NCBI GenBank assembly: GCA_002358345.1
Contig: DEOR01000044.1
Location: 24,169 to 79,080, forward strand
Length of the DNA stretch: 54,912 nt
Direction of reading: 5' to 3'
Source of the DNA: Proteobacteria bacterium UBA3413
Lineage (GTDB): Bacteria > Pseudomonadota > Gammaproteobacteria > Magnimaribacterales > D2472
This document shows, in pieces, positions 15,892-23,371 of this stretch; the first letter of the stretch is position 1, and every line of letters begins with the position of its first letter. A model generated the notes under the pieces. The model worked only from the letters and a program-made list of their open reading frames with translations. It searched no databases and had not been told where the DNA came from. The position numbers were made by a program, and so were the translations under genes.

Positions 15892-16407
15892 TTAAGTTAA
15901 TAGAGATGTTCCTCTTATTGTAAGCGATGGTAGTGGGTTTTGTGGATCCAGTCTGAGATAAAACCGTTTCGCTAACTCAGCAAATGGATTAGAGTGGATC
16001 TCTCCGATCCCACCCACTGAAAAATAAAGAGATTTAGAAAAAAAGATTCCCTGCTCTATCTGAGGCACTTTATTAAGAAAGGTATTGATCTTACCGATGC
16101 TCTGCAGAGCACCTTTAAACTTATTCCCAAAATGATACCAACCCCAAAACTGATATTCACTTCTTGCAAAATAAAACAATTGCGATCTCCCAATCTTTCT
16201 TGGAAACGCACCCACAGGAATTAAAGAGATTACTTTGGAGTCTAGCGCTGCAATTGTTGCATCTAAAATTGCTGGTAAATCTGCTAGCGATGAAAATGGA
16301 CAGAGTATACATTCTGTTCCATCTTCAATTTGGTAGGACTTAATTTTTGATAGTCTCTCCCTAGACCCAATAATAATGTAACTAACATTGGGCGGGCTCA
16401 TAGGCAT
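15892..16407 (-). CDS. Glycosyltransferase-like protein (reduced TIGR04283 type)
   Basis: 171 residues between metY (10-base gap) and ccmA (4-base gap). The start VSYIIIGSRERLSKIKSY is where a family-2 glycosyltransferase would have its VSVIIP strand, and the C-terminal half QGIFFSKSLYFSVGGIGE resembles the 'GIFVRRxxFxxxGGFPE' part of small TIGR04283-type glycosyltransferases. The metal-binding DxD and several sugar-nucleotide residues are not visible, so the protein could be a degenerate or divergent member. A role in cytochrome c biogenesis is possible from position only. No confident function. Confidence 0.45.
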   Translation of the reverse strand: MPMSPPNVSYIIIGSRERLSKIKSYQIEDGTECILCPFSSLADLPAILDATIAALDSKVISLIPVGAFPRKIGRSQLFYFARSEYQFWGWYHFGNKFKGALQSIGKINTFLNKVPQIEQGIFFSKSLYFSVGGIGEIHSNPFAELAKRFYLRLDPQNPLPSLTIRGTSLLT

Positions 16408-16417
16408 TCCTTGAGAG

Positions 16418-17716
16418 CTAATTAGCTTTTGCTAGCGCTTGGTTGATGTCTGCAATGATGTCATCAATGTGCTCAATTCCAATAGATAAACGTACAAAGC
16501 CAGAGCTCACTCCGGCCGCTAGAAGCTCCTGCTCATTTAACTGAGAATGAGTGGTGCTTGCAGGGTGTATGGCCAAACTTCTTGAATCGCCAATATTTGC
16601 AACGTGATATAACATCTCTAAAGAATTCACAAAGCGCTTGCCGGCCTCGATGCCGCCTTTGATTTCAAATCCTTGTAACCCACCATGGCCTCCAGAGAGA
16701 TATTTATCTGCCCTTTCTTTTGGCAACCCTGTTGCCACGCCAGGATATGAAACTCTCTCAACCATGGGATGATTTACTAAAAATTCAGCTACTTTTTGAC
16801 CGTTCAGAGAATGTTCTTTCATTCTGAGATGTAAGGTCTCTAAGCCTTGGATGAACATAAAAGCATTAAATGGACTCATTGCTGCGCCTAAATCTCTTAA
16901 AATAGTTGTTCTAGCTTTTAATATGTATGCAATAGGTCCCATCGGCTTCACCGCCTCAGTCCAAATGACTCCGTTATAGGATGGATCAGGTGTGTTTAGT
17001 TTAGGCTGTCGCTCCGGATGAGCCTCCCAATCAAATTTACCGCTATCAACAATAATTCCACCGATAGAAGTTCCATGACCACCAATATATTTAGTGGTTG
17101 AGTGGATGAGAACAGCTGCGCCATGATCAAATGGTTTGCAGATTAACGGTGAGGCAGTATTATCAACAATTAATGGAATGCCAAGCGGCCTCCCAAGATC
17201 TGCAACCTCTGCGATTGGAAATACTTCAAAGCTTGGATTAGGTAAAACCTCTCCATAGTATGCGCGAGTTTTTTCATCGGTTGCATTAAGAAAATTCTGA
17301 GGGTCAGCAGGATCAACAAATCTCACTTCAATACCCATATCACTTAAAACATTTTTAAATTGGTTGTATGTTCCGCCATAAAGATGTGATGAAGCAATAA
17401 TATTATCTCCATGGGTACACAAATTTTGAATGGAATAAGCTGATGCTGCCTGGCCTGATGCCACACATAAAGCAGCAACTCCGCCTTCAAGGGCTGCAAT
17501 TCTATCCTCAAGAACAGCATTCGTTGGATTCATAATGCGTGAGTAAATATTTCCCAGCTCACCCAATGCAAAAAGATTTGCTGCATGATCAGCGCTATCA
17601 AACTGATAGCTCGTAGTCATATGAATAGGCACAGCAACAGAATTTGTTGTTTCGTCCTTCCTCCAACCAGTATGCAAGGCAATTGTAGCGGGATTTGTAT
17701 AATTTTTATCAGTCAT
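16418..17716 (-). CDS. metY: O-acetylhomoserine sulfhydrylase MetY
   Basis: 432 residues, a PLP enzyme of the Cys/Met metabolism family. The PLP lysine lies in HSTTKYIGGHG near residue 209, and the long insertion and C-terminus (HPASTTHSQL, then GIEHIDDI) mark the O-acetylhomoserine aminocarboxypropyltransferase branch rather than cystathionine enzymes. It makes homocysteine from O-acetylhomoserine and sulfide. A Shine-Dalgarno TTGGAG precedes the ATG. The leader carries a SAM-II-type aptamer, fitting feedback by S-adenosylmethionine. It is the first gene of the long minus-strand run. Confidence 0.95.
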   Translation of the reverse strand: MTDKNYTNPATIALHTGWRKDETTNSVAVPIHMTTSYQFDSADHAANLFALGELGNIYSRIMNPTNAVLEDRIAALEGGVAALCVASGQAASAYSIQNLCTHGDNIIASSHLYGGTYNQFKNVLSDMGIEVRFVDPADPQNFLNATDEKTRAYYGEVLPNPSFEVFPIAEVADLGRPLGIPLIVDNTASPLICKPFDHGAAVLIHSTTKYIGGHGTSIGGIIVDSGKFDWEAHPERQPKLNTPDPSYNGVIWTEAVKPMGPIAYILKARTTILRDLGAAMSPFNAFMFIQGLETLHLRMKEHSLNGQKVAEFLVNHPMVERVSYPGVATGLPKERADKYLSGGHGGLQGFEIKGGIEAGKRFVNSLEMLYHVANIGDSRSLAIHPASTTHSQLNEQELLAAGVSSGFVRLSIGIEHIDDIIADINQALAKAN

Positions 17717-17796
17717 GTTATTTCTCCAATATAGCTAACTTGTTATTTAAAATGGTAACTTGTTGCTAAAGGAAATTCTTCCCGAAAGGAAATCTG

Positions 17797-17849
17797 ATTT
17801 AGCACAATTTATTTATAAAAGCGCTTGCAAGCTAGTCAAATTAGCGCTT
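17797..17849 (-). promoter_or_regulatory. SAM-II-type riboswitch in the metY leader
   Basis: On the minus strand the leader reads AAGCGCTAATTT, then TTGCAAGCGCTT, then TATAAAT and finally GCTAAATC. This matches the SAM-II aptamer order: P1 stem (AGCGC pairing with GCGCT), loop with A-T-T-T, the TTGCAAGCGC strand, a TAAAT linker and the 3' GCTAAA strand of the pseudoknot. SAM-II and the related SAM-V class control methionine genes, mainly in alphaproteobacteria and marine bacteria. Downstream, GCTAAA can instead pair with TTTAGC (17765-17770), a possible switch helix. The match is by memory of the consensus, not by covariance search. Confidence 0.8.
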
Positions 17850-17855
17850 ATCAAA

Positions 17856-17861
17856 ATTATA
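17856..17861 (-). promoter_or_regulatory. -10 box of the metY promoter
   Basis: A perfect TATAAT on the minus strand ends 6 bases before the first paired base of the SAM-II aptamer, so transcription would begin at about 17849 and the aptamer would be at the very 5' end of the RNA. No strong -35 box is visible. Confidence 0.5.
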
Positions 17862-18017
17862 TATAAAAATAATCAAATGGCTACATTTTTTTAATTTGTA
17901 GTAAAACTACAATACAAAATATCACTAAATGCTTTTAAAACAACATAAATTAAGTTTGTTGACATTTTTATTGGTATGAATTTAAATCCACTACACATTA
18001 AATATCTTAAAAACATC

Positions 18018-18416
18018 ATGGCAAAAAAATATGTAAATTTTCGGGTTGGCGGCAGTCCTCGGAAAGTAACGGATGACTACACAGTTTGGACGAATGACCT
18101 GCTTGGCAAGATCATTGCCAGTAAAACTGTAATTCAACCAGGTAAATCAACAGTGGGTCACAGATTAATTGAGTCGGACGTGGTGTATATCATTGTAAAT
18201 GGTAGAGGCACTATGGATGTAATTGAGTATATGAATTCTATGGAGGGACACGGTCGAGATCCTAGCCAAGGAATAGAGCATCAAGATTCATACTCTTTAA
18301 CTCAAGGAGATGTTATTTTGGTTCAGTCAGGTGATTTTGTGAAAGTGGCAAATGAATCTGAGCATGATCAGCTTACGTACTTGAGGATCTTTGATCGAGA
18401 GGGTTGGAGAGTATAG
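18018..18416 (+). CDS. Small cupin-domain protein
   Basis: 132 residues from the ATG at 18018 (MAKKYVNFRVGG). An upstream in-frame ATG at 17976 exists, but a TTGACA at 17959-17964 with an A/T-rich -10 near 17982 puts the likely RNA start downstream of it. The fold reads as a single cupin barrel: KTVIQPGKSTVGHRL (first cupin motif, with only one His), VVYIIVNGRGTMDV, then LTQGDVILVQSGDFVKVAN. Some canonical metal ligands are missing, so it may be non-enzymatic. It converges on thrS. The substrate is unknown. Confidence 0.65.
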   Translation: MAKKYVNFRVGGSPRKVTDDYTVWTNDLLGKIIASKTVIQPGKSTVGHRLIESDVVYIIVNGRGTMDVIEYMNSMEGHGRDPSQGIEHQDSYSLTQGDVILVQSGDFVKVANESEHDQLTYLRIFDREGWRV

Positions 18417-18418
18417 TT

Positions 18419-20362
18419 TTACGAAGGCAATGCAGAGCTATCAACTAACAAAGTGAGAGCCTCTTCTATTGAATAATTGTTGGTTTGATTTTCGCTGAGA
18501 TTTCTTATTGAGACGGTATTCGATCCCATCTCCTCTTTGCCAATGATCGCCATCAAAGGAACCTTGGCATTGCTGTGTTCTCTGATCTTATATCCAATTT
18601 TTTCATTTCTAAGGTCTAGCTCAGCTCGTAAATTCAAAGCATCACATCTACCCTTAAGCTTGCTAGCATAATCAGCCACTTCGTCGGTGACGGTCATAAA
18701 AACAATCTGAGTTGGAGCAAGCCACAGCGGTAACTTACCAGAATAGTTTTCTATTAAAACGCCTAAGAATCTTTCAAAAGAACCAAGAATTGCGCGATGC
18801 ATCATTACCGGTCTATGCTTGGACCCATCCTCTCCAACATACTCGGCATCTAGACGTTCAGGAAGATTGAAATCTGCTTGAAATGTACCGCATTGCCATT
18901 CCCTGCCTATTGCGTCAGTCAAAACAAAATCTAACTTGGGCCCATAAAAAGCTCCGCCTCCTTCTTCGATAGAATAAGGAAGATCTAACTTTGTTATTGC
19001 AGATTTAAGAGCATTTTCAGCTTTATCCCAGACCTCATCAGATCCCACTCTAACCTCCGGTCTGGTTGAGAGCTTTATATCAAAACTGTTAAATCCTAAA
19101 TCAGCATAGATGGTGGAGAGCAGAGAAATAAATGATGCGGTTTCACTTTCAATCTGATCTTCTGTACAAAAAATATGTCCGTCATCTTGTGTGAAGCCTC
19201 TCACTCGCATTAATCCATGCATAGTTCCAGACGCTTCATATCTGTGGCATGAACCAAACTCCGCTAAGCGAACTGGTAAATCTCTGTAAGATTTCAATCC
19301 ATGGTTATAAACTTGCACATGACACGGGCAATTCATAGGCTTAAGTGCATTCACTCGCTTTTCATTAGCATGCTCTTCATCAATCTCAGTAATGAACATG
19401 TTCTCTCTATACTTATCCCAATGCCCCGATGCCTCCCAAAGCTTTCGATCAACGACTAATGGAGTGTTAATTTCATCGTATCCATTTGCAGCTTGCTTCT
19501 TACGCATGTAATTTTGCAGAGCAAGGTAAATAGACCATCCTTTAGGATGCCAAAACACCATGCCAGGTGCCTCTTCTTGAAAATGAAAGAGATCCATTTC
19601 TTTAGCTAGTTTTCGATGGTCTCTCTTTCCAGCCTCTTCAAGCAGAGCCAGGTATTTGTTCAGCTCTTTTTCATTTTTCCATGCAGTACCATAAATTCTA
19701 GTCAGCATTTCATTATTCGAATCGCCCTTCCAGTAAGCTCCTGAAATTTTTGTAAGCTTAAAAGCACCAACCTTCTCTAAGCTTGGCAAATGCGGTCCTC
19801 GGCATAAATCAATAAAGCCTGTGTCGCCCTGATTATAAATTTGAAAATTAGAATCTTGAGTTGAGTCTTCAATAATTTTTACTTTGTAGGGCTCGTCTAT
19901 CGCAGCAAAGGCTGACATGGCTTCCTCTTTAGAATGAATGGTTTTATTAATTATTGAATTCGAGGCAATTATTTTCTCCATCTCTTTTTCAATTTTAGGT
20001 AAATCGTCAATGGACACCGTTTTATCGCTCAAAAAATCATAATAAAAGCCATCGTCAATTGTTGGTCCAATTGCGAGCTTAGCGTTGGGATAAAGGTTTT
20101 TAATGGCGCGCGCTAAAACTTGAGCAGCAACAGTGTGTCGCATTATTTCTAGGCCTTCTTTTGAGTCAATGGTAAAAATTGAGATGCTGGAATCTTCAGA
20201 AACTGCATCACTCAAGTCTCGCTGCTCTCCATTGACCTCAAAGGCTATAGCAGCCTTGGCAAGCCCAACTCCAATCATGCTGGCAATTTCCAAACCAGTG
20301 ATTCCAGCTTGCGCTTGCTTTTGAGAGCCATCTGGCAAGGTGATTGTTATTTTTTTGGTCAT
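18419..20362 (-). CDS. thrS: Threonyl-tRNA synthetase
   Basis: 647 residues, full length. A TGS domain (about 1-65) is followed by the editing domain, which contains HTVAAQVLARAIKNLYP and YDFLSD, then the class II catalytic core with MNCPCHVQVY (zinc Cys), RVRGFTQDDGHIFC and motif 3, and a C-terminal anticodon-binding domain (APTQIVFMTVTDEVADYA). It charges tRNA-Thr. In many bacteria thrS is followed by infC-rpmI-rplT; here it is followed by an opposing cupin gene, so that linkage is lost at this locus. Confidence 0.97.
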   Translation of the reverse strand: MTKKITITLPDGSQKQAQAGITGLEIASMIGVGLAKAAIAFEVNGEQRDLSDAVSEDSSISIFTIDSKEGLEIMRHTVAAQVLARAIKNLYPNAKLAIGPTIDDGFYYDFLSDKTVSIDDLPKIEKEMEKIIASNSIINKTIHSKEEAMSAFAAIDEPYKVKIIEDSTQDSNFQIYNQGDTGFIDLCRGPHLPSLEKVGAFKLTKISGAYWKGDSNNEMLTRIYGTAWKNEKELNKYLALLEEAGKRDHRKLAKEMDLFHFQEEAPGMVFWHPKGWSIYLALQNYMRKKQAANGYDEINTPLVVDRKLWEASGHWDKYRENMFITEIDEEHANEKRVNALKPMNCPCHVQVYNHGLKSYRDLPVRLAEFGSCHRYEASGTMHGLMRVRGFTQDDGHIFCTEDQIESETASFISLLSTIYADLGFNSFDIKLSTRPEVRVGSDEVWDKAENALKSAITKLDLPYSIEEGGGAFYGPKLDFVLTDAIGREWQCGTFQADFNLPERLDAEYVGEDGSKHRPVMMHRAILGSFERFLGVLIENYSGKLPLWLAPTQIVFMTVTDEVADYASKLKGRCDALNLRAELDLRNEKIGYKIREHSNAKVPLMAIIGKEEMGSNTVSIRNLSENQTNNYSIEEALTLLVDSSALPS

Positions 20363-20418
20363 GTTTTAATCCTTGCGGATATTTTAATGTTTTTCAGTCC
20401 AAAGGTATAATGATTCTA

Positions 20419-20493
20419 GCCTTCTTAGTTAAACGGATATAACAACTCTCTCCTAAGGAGTAGTTCTAGGTTCGATTCCTGGAGAGGGCACCA
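20419..20493 (+). tRNA. tRNA-Arg (anticodon CCU)
   Basis: A complete cloverleaf can be drawn. The acceptor stem is GCCTTCT with AGAGGGC. The anticodon arm is ACTCT/GGAGT with loop CTCCTAA (anticodon CCT, reads AGG). The T arm is CTAGG/CCTGG with loop TTCGATT, and an encoded CCA is at 20491-20493. A TATAAT at 20406-20411 gives a start just before the mature 5' end. The gene sits at the left edge of a GC-richer patch. tRNA genes are common insertion points, though no repeated 3' tRNA end was found. Confidence 0.93.
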
Positions 20494-20655
20494 TTACTGT
20501 TAGAGGAAATATTTTGCAAAATTCTGTACCTAGATATGCGAGCTCTTCTAAATGGATGTAAATGCACAAAATAGTTGCATAGTAAAAAGCCTATGGCCCC
20601 TCTAGGTCCGTGAATACGTTTTTCCCGCAGTCTTAGAGTTTACTCGATTTTATCT

Positions 20656-21180
20656 TCATCTAAGACGTTTCTTTATCCTGCTAAGCGCAACCGGCGTAAC
20701 ACCGAGATAACGGGCGATATCGTTTTGGGTGAGTTGGTCAATAAGCTCTGGATTTTCGTGCGCGAATTTTTGATAGCGCTCTTCTGCCGAAAGGTTCAGG
20801 AATTCATATTCGCGTTGTTCCTTTTTCATCGACAGGACAAGCAAAAAATCGCGCATCTCAAGCGCAATCGCATGCGTCTGATTGGCGGCTTCGTATAAAT
20901 CAGAAAATGCCACCTTCACGAGCTGACTATCCTCAAGCGCCAAAAGATTAAACGTACAAGCTTCTTTCTTATGCGCGGCAGTTAGGCTCGCGATCATCCC
21001 GCCGGGGCGAAGAAAGGATTTAATCGTCTCTTTACCCTCTGGTGATACATAATAGGCCTTGAGCAAGCCTGAACGCACCGCATACAGATTTTCATCATCA
21101 TCGCCTTGCATGAACACATAATCATGCTTGGCGACTGAGACGGCTTTGCCGTGTTTGCCAATAAAATCAAGATTATTCAT
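20656..21180 (-). CDS. Crp/Fnr family transcriptional regulator
   Basis: 174 residues. A cyclic-nucleotide-type beta barrel (about 10-110, with VFMQGDDDENLYAVRSG and GGMIASL) is followed by a short C-terminal helix-turn-helix (TQNDIARYLGVTPVALSRIK). No Cys cluster for an Fe-S sensor is visible, so this is not a classical FNR, and it is shorter than CRP. It is divergent from the SDR-DUF2141-VTT gene set with an inverted repeat in between, suggesting local regulation. Codon use here is clearly GC-richer than in thrS or the steroid block, consistent with horizontal transfer. Confidence 0.85.
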   Translation of the reverse strand: MNNLDFIGKHGKAVSVAKHDYVFMQGDDDENLYAVRSGLLKAYYVSPEGKETIKSFLRPGGMIASLTAAHKKEACTFNLLALEDSQLVKVAFSDLYEAANQTHAIALEMRDFLLVLSMKKEQREYEFLNLSAEERYQKFAHENPELIDQLTQNDIARYLGVTPVALSRIKKRLR

Positions 21181-21196
21181 TTTTTATTTCAATTTT

Positions 21197-21210
21197 TTAA
21201 CCTGGGTTAA
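21197..21210. promoter_or_regulatory. Candidate operator TTAACC-TG-GGTTAA
   Basis: A perfect 6+6 inverted repeat with a 2-base spacer lies between the divergent Crp/Fnr-type regulator and the SDR gene, 17 bases from the regulator's start codon. The position suits an autoregulatory site. It does not match the CRP or FNR consensus, so the regulator that binds it is inferred. Confidence 0.4.
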
Positions 21211-21221
21211 TTACAAATATT

Positions 21222-21258
21222 GCGTACCGACATCATAATAAAAATATGAGAGGTACGC
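21222..21258 (+). promoter_or_regulatory. Inverted repeat flanking the SDR ribosome-binding site
   Basis: GCGTACC (21222-21228) and GGTACGC (21252-21258) are perfect 7-base complements separated by 23 bases. The second arm overlaps the GAGAGG ribosome-binding site and ends one base before the ATG at 21260. It could be a second operator or an RNA hairpin that hides the ribosome-binding site. Confidence 0.4.
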
Positions 21259-21259
21259 T

Positions 21260-22012
21260 ATGAGAATTGAACGTTTTATGAGTTTTAAAGACAAAACTGC
21301 TGTGATCACAGGCGGCACATCCGGCATTGGTTATGAGATGGTACGCATCCTTGAGCCATATAACAAGGTTCTGGTTGTGGCGCGGCAAAGCCCTCGGCTT
21401 GAAACGTTACAGGCAGAATTTCCATCCATCGATATTTACCCGGCGGATCTTTCAAAGCCACAAGAATACGAGGCGCTGGCAGATCGTATTATCAAAGATC
21501 ACAGCCATATTGATGTTTTGATCAACAATGCAGCCGTGCAAAATACACCGACCTATTTGTCCGATGAATTCTCATATGACTCTATGATCCCGGAAATCCA
21601 TTTGAATTTCACATCCGTATGCGCGTTGAGCTATTTGCTGCTTCCGGCTTTGCTCAATGAAAAACGCGAGGCAGTGATTGTCAATATAAATTCGGGCTTG
21701 GCGCTTGCACCGAAAACCGGATCGGCCATCTATTGTGCAACAAAAGGCGGAATGAACGTCTTTTCACAAAGTCTTGGCTATCAACTTGAACACACCAATA
21801 TCCGCGTGATGCAAGCCTTCCTGCCGTTGGTTGAAACACCGATGACGGAGGGGCGCGGTTCAGGGAAAATTTCTGCGCAAAACGCCGCATTCGACATCAT
21901 CCTAGGCATTGAAAAAGGCGTGAGCGTTGAAAATATCGGCAAGGCCAAAATATTGCGCTTCTTATTGGCTGTCGCGCCGAAATTAGCCCGTAAAATTATG
22001 AAAGGAAGTTAA
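21260..22012 (+). CDS. Short-chain dehydrogenase/reductase, DltE-like
   Basis: 250 residues. The Rossmann NAD(P) motif is TGGTSGIG (about 18-25), and NNAA (about 90-93), the active-site Ser in VNINSG, and YCATK (Tyr and Lys) follow in the classical order. A GAGAGG ribosome-binding site supports the ATG at 21260, with an alternative start at 21281 (MSFKDKTAV). It starts the plus-strand set SDR-DUF2141-VTT, with 2- to 15-base gaps. Composition is GC-richer than the flanks. Substrate unknown. Confidence 0.85.
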   Translation: MRIERFMSFKDKTAVITGGTSGIGYEMVRILEPYNKVLVVARQSPRLETLQAEFPSIDIYPADLSKPQEYEALADRIIKDHSHIDVLINNAAVQNTPTYLSDEFSYDSMIPEIHLNFTSVCALSYLLLPALLNEKREAVIVNINSGLALAPKTGSAIYCATKGGMNVFSQSLGYQLEHTNIRVMQAFLPLVETPMTEGRGSGKISAQNAAFDIILGIEKGVSVENIGKAKILRFLLAVAPKLARKIMKGS

Positions 22013-22014
22013 AC

Positions 22015-22461
22015 ATGAACACTCTACGCACATTATTTTTATTGGGAGGAATCCTTATGCTTATGACACCATCCCTCGCTCTTGCGAAAGATTTAACCGT
22101 CACGGTGACGGATATCGACACATCCCGCCCCGGCCAAATTATGGTCATGTATTACGGTGAGGATGGGTTTCCAAAAGACCATGCCAAAGCGATTTCTATT
22201 CAGACGCAAAATGTGAGCGAGAATACAAAGACAATGCGCTTTCAATTTAATATTGATCGTGAATCCTTTGCCTTCAAAATCCTGCATGATGAAGATATGA
22301 CCGGCGAAGTTGGCAAAAACTGGACAGGGATTATTCCGTCCGAAGGGCTTGGGTTTTCCAATGGCGCAACGCTAGGTTTCGGCCCGCCGTCTTTTGAAAA
22401 AGCTGTGCTGCAAACAAATGAAACCGGTGCAGAAATCATTATTCCAATCATTTATCCTTAA
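22015..22461 (+). CDS. DUF2141 secreted protein
   Basis: 148 residues. A signal peptide (about 1-24, ending ALA-K) precedes a small beta-sandwich domain. The family pattern is clear: VTVTDIDTSRPGQIMVMYY, GFPKD, FAFKILHDEDMTGEVGKNW, then GFSNGATLGFGPPSFEKA. DUF2141 proteins are periplasmic or outer-surface and lack a defined role. It is co-directional with the SDR (2-base gap) and the VTT protein. Confidence 0.85.
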   Translation: MNTLRTLFLLGGILMLMTPSLALAKDLTVTVTDIDTSRPGQIMVMYYGEDGFPKDHAKAISIQTQNVSENTKTMRFQFNIDRESFAFKILHDEDMTGEVGKNWTGIIPSEGLGFSNGATLGFGPPSFEKAVLQTNETGAEIIIPIIYP

Positions 22462-22476
22462 GAAAGCGATACAAAC

Positions 22477-23160
22477 ATGAAATCACTTCTCAAAATTATG
22501 CTCACACTGGCTTTGTTTTTCGCCAGTACCTTTATCATTCTGAAATCAACCGGCATGATCACGGTTGAGAAGATTGAGCTTTGGCTGGAAATGGCAAAAA
22601 CCGCCAACCCTCTTTATGTCGGCGCGATTATAGCGGGTTTGTTGTTTGCTGACTTGTTTGTCGCCGTACCGACATTGACCGTTATGATTTTGGGTGGGTT
22701 TTTCTTAGGGCCAATCTACGGTGCGATCGCAGGAGTTATCGGCCTCTTCGCCGCAGGTACATGTGGCTATGGAATTAGCCGTAAATACGGCGATTACCTG
22801 ATCAATTTCCTAATCAAAGATTCGGAAAAACGCGCAGAAGCGATTGCGATGTTCCGCGAGCATGGCGCAATTGTCATCCTGCTCTCCCGCGCGACACCCA
22901 TTTTACCCGAAGTCTCAGCGTGTATGGCGGGTATGACACGCATGCCGTTTAGGAAATTCCTGGCACTCTGGCTTATCAGCGCAGTGCCGGTTGCGGTTAT
23001 CGCTGCCTATGCCGGATCGATCAGCACATTGGAAGATCCCATGCCCGCCATCCTCACTATTATCGGCCTCAGCGCATTTTTCTGGACAGGCTGGTTCATT
23101 TTCAAACGCATACAGAAGAGGAAAGGCTCTCTTAAGCCTGCGCCGAAACTGGATGTATAA
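22477..23160 (+). CDS. TVP38/TMEM64 (VTT domain) membrane protein
   Basis: 227 residues with about five or six hydrophobic segments. The VTT/DedA-type core shows MILGGFFLGPIYGAIAGVIG with FAAGTCGYGISRKYG, then the re-entrant loop region HGAIVILLSRATPILPEV and CMAGMTRMPFRKFL. These proteins are inner-membrane lipid or small-molecule transporters or scramblases of poorly known substrate. Third gene of the foreign-looking plus-strand set, ending in a short basic tail. Confidence 0.85.
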   Translation: MKSLLKIMLTLALFFASTFIILKSTGMITVEKIELWLEMAKTANPLYVGAIIAGLLFADLFVAVPTLTVMILGGFFLGPIYGAIAGVIGLFAAGTCGYGISRKYGDYLINFLIKDSEKRAEAIAMFREHGAIVILLSRATPILPEVSACMAGMTRMPFRKFLALWLISAVPVAVIAAYAGSISTLEDPMPAILTIIGLSAFFWTGWFIFKRIQKRKGSLKPAPKLDV

Positions 23161-23221
23161 CCCCCAACCCGAAAACAAGGTTTAACACATGACACATTAC
23201 ACAGCAGCAAGAGGCATAATA

Positions 23222-23371
23222 ATGAATGATAAATATGATAATCACACGCCCGAAGATGCGGCAAGAGGGATAACACGCAAGCAAAAAATAGAGCCTGCTA
23301 ATACGCAAAAAACAAACTCACGGGCTTTGTTTTTAAAAGAGTGGATGAAACGCCCGAATTGGGGTTTTGCC
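23222..23371 (+). pseudogene. 5' fragment of a methyltransferase-like gene, fused in frame downstream
   Basis: An ATG at 23222 has a good ribosome-binding site (AAGAGG, 7 bases upstream) and opens about 50 codons ending ALFLKEWMKRPNWGF. This resembles the extreme N-terminus of phospholipid N-methyltransferases (pattern 'FLxxWLKxPxxVGA'), but the methyltransferase domain never follows. Instead the frame runs straight into the start codon of the DUF6134-like gene at 23372. The base composition changes from GC-richer to the local AT-rich style near this point. Family assignment is tentative; the truncation and in-frame junction are seen directly. Confidence 0.45.

Noticed and set aside
15892..16407. 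Calling this gene a cytochrome c biogenesis factor
   Set aside because: Only its position supports that; its sequence looks like a reduced glycosyltransferase, so it is left as such.
20494..20655. Small gene or ncRNA between tRNA-Arg and the Crp/Fnr gene
   Set aside because: No open frame of useful length with a ribosome-binding site, and no stable stem-loop beyond short chance complements.
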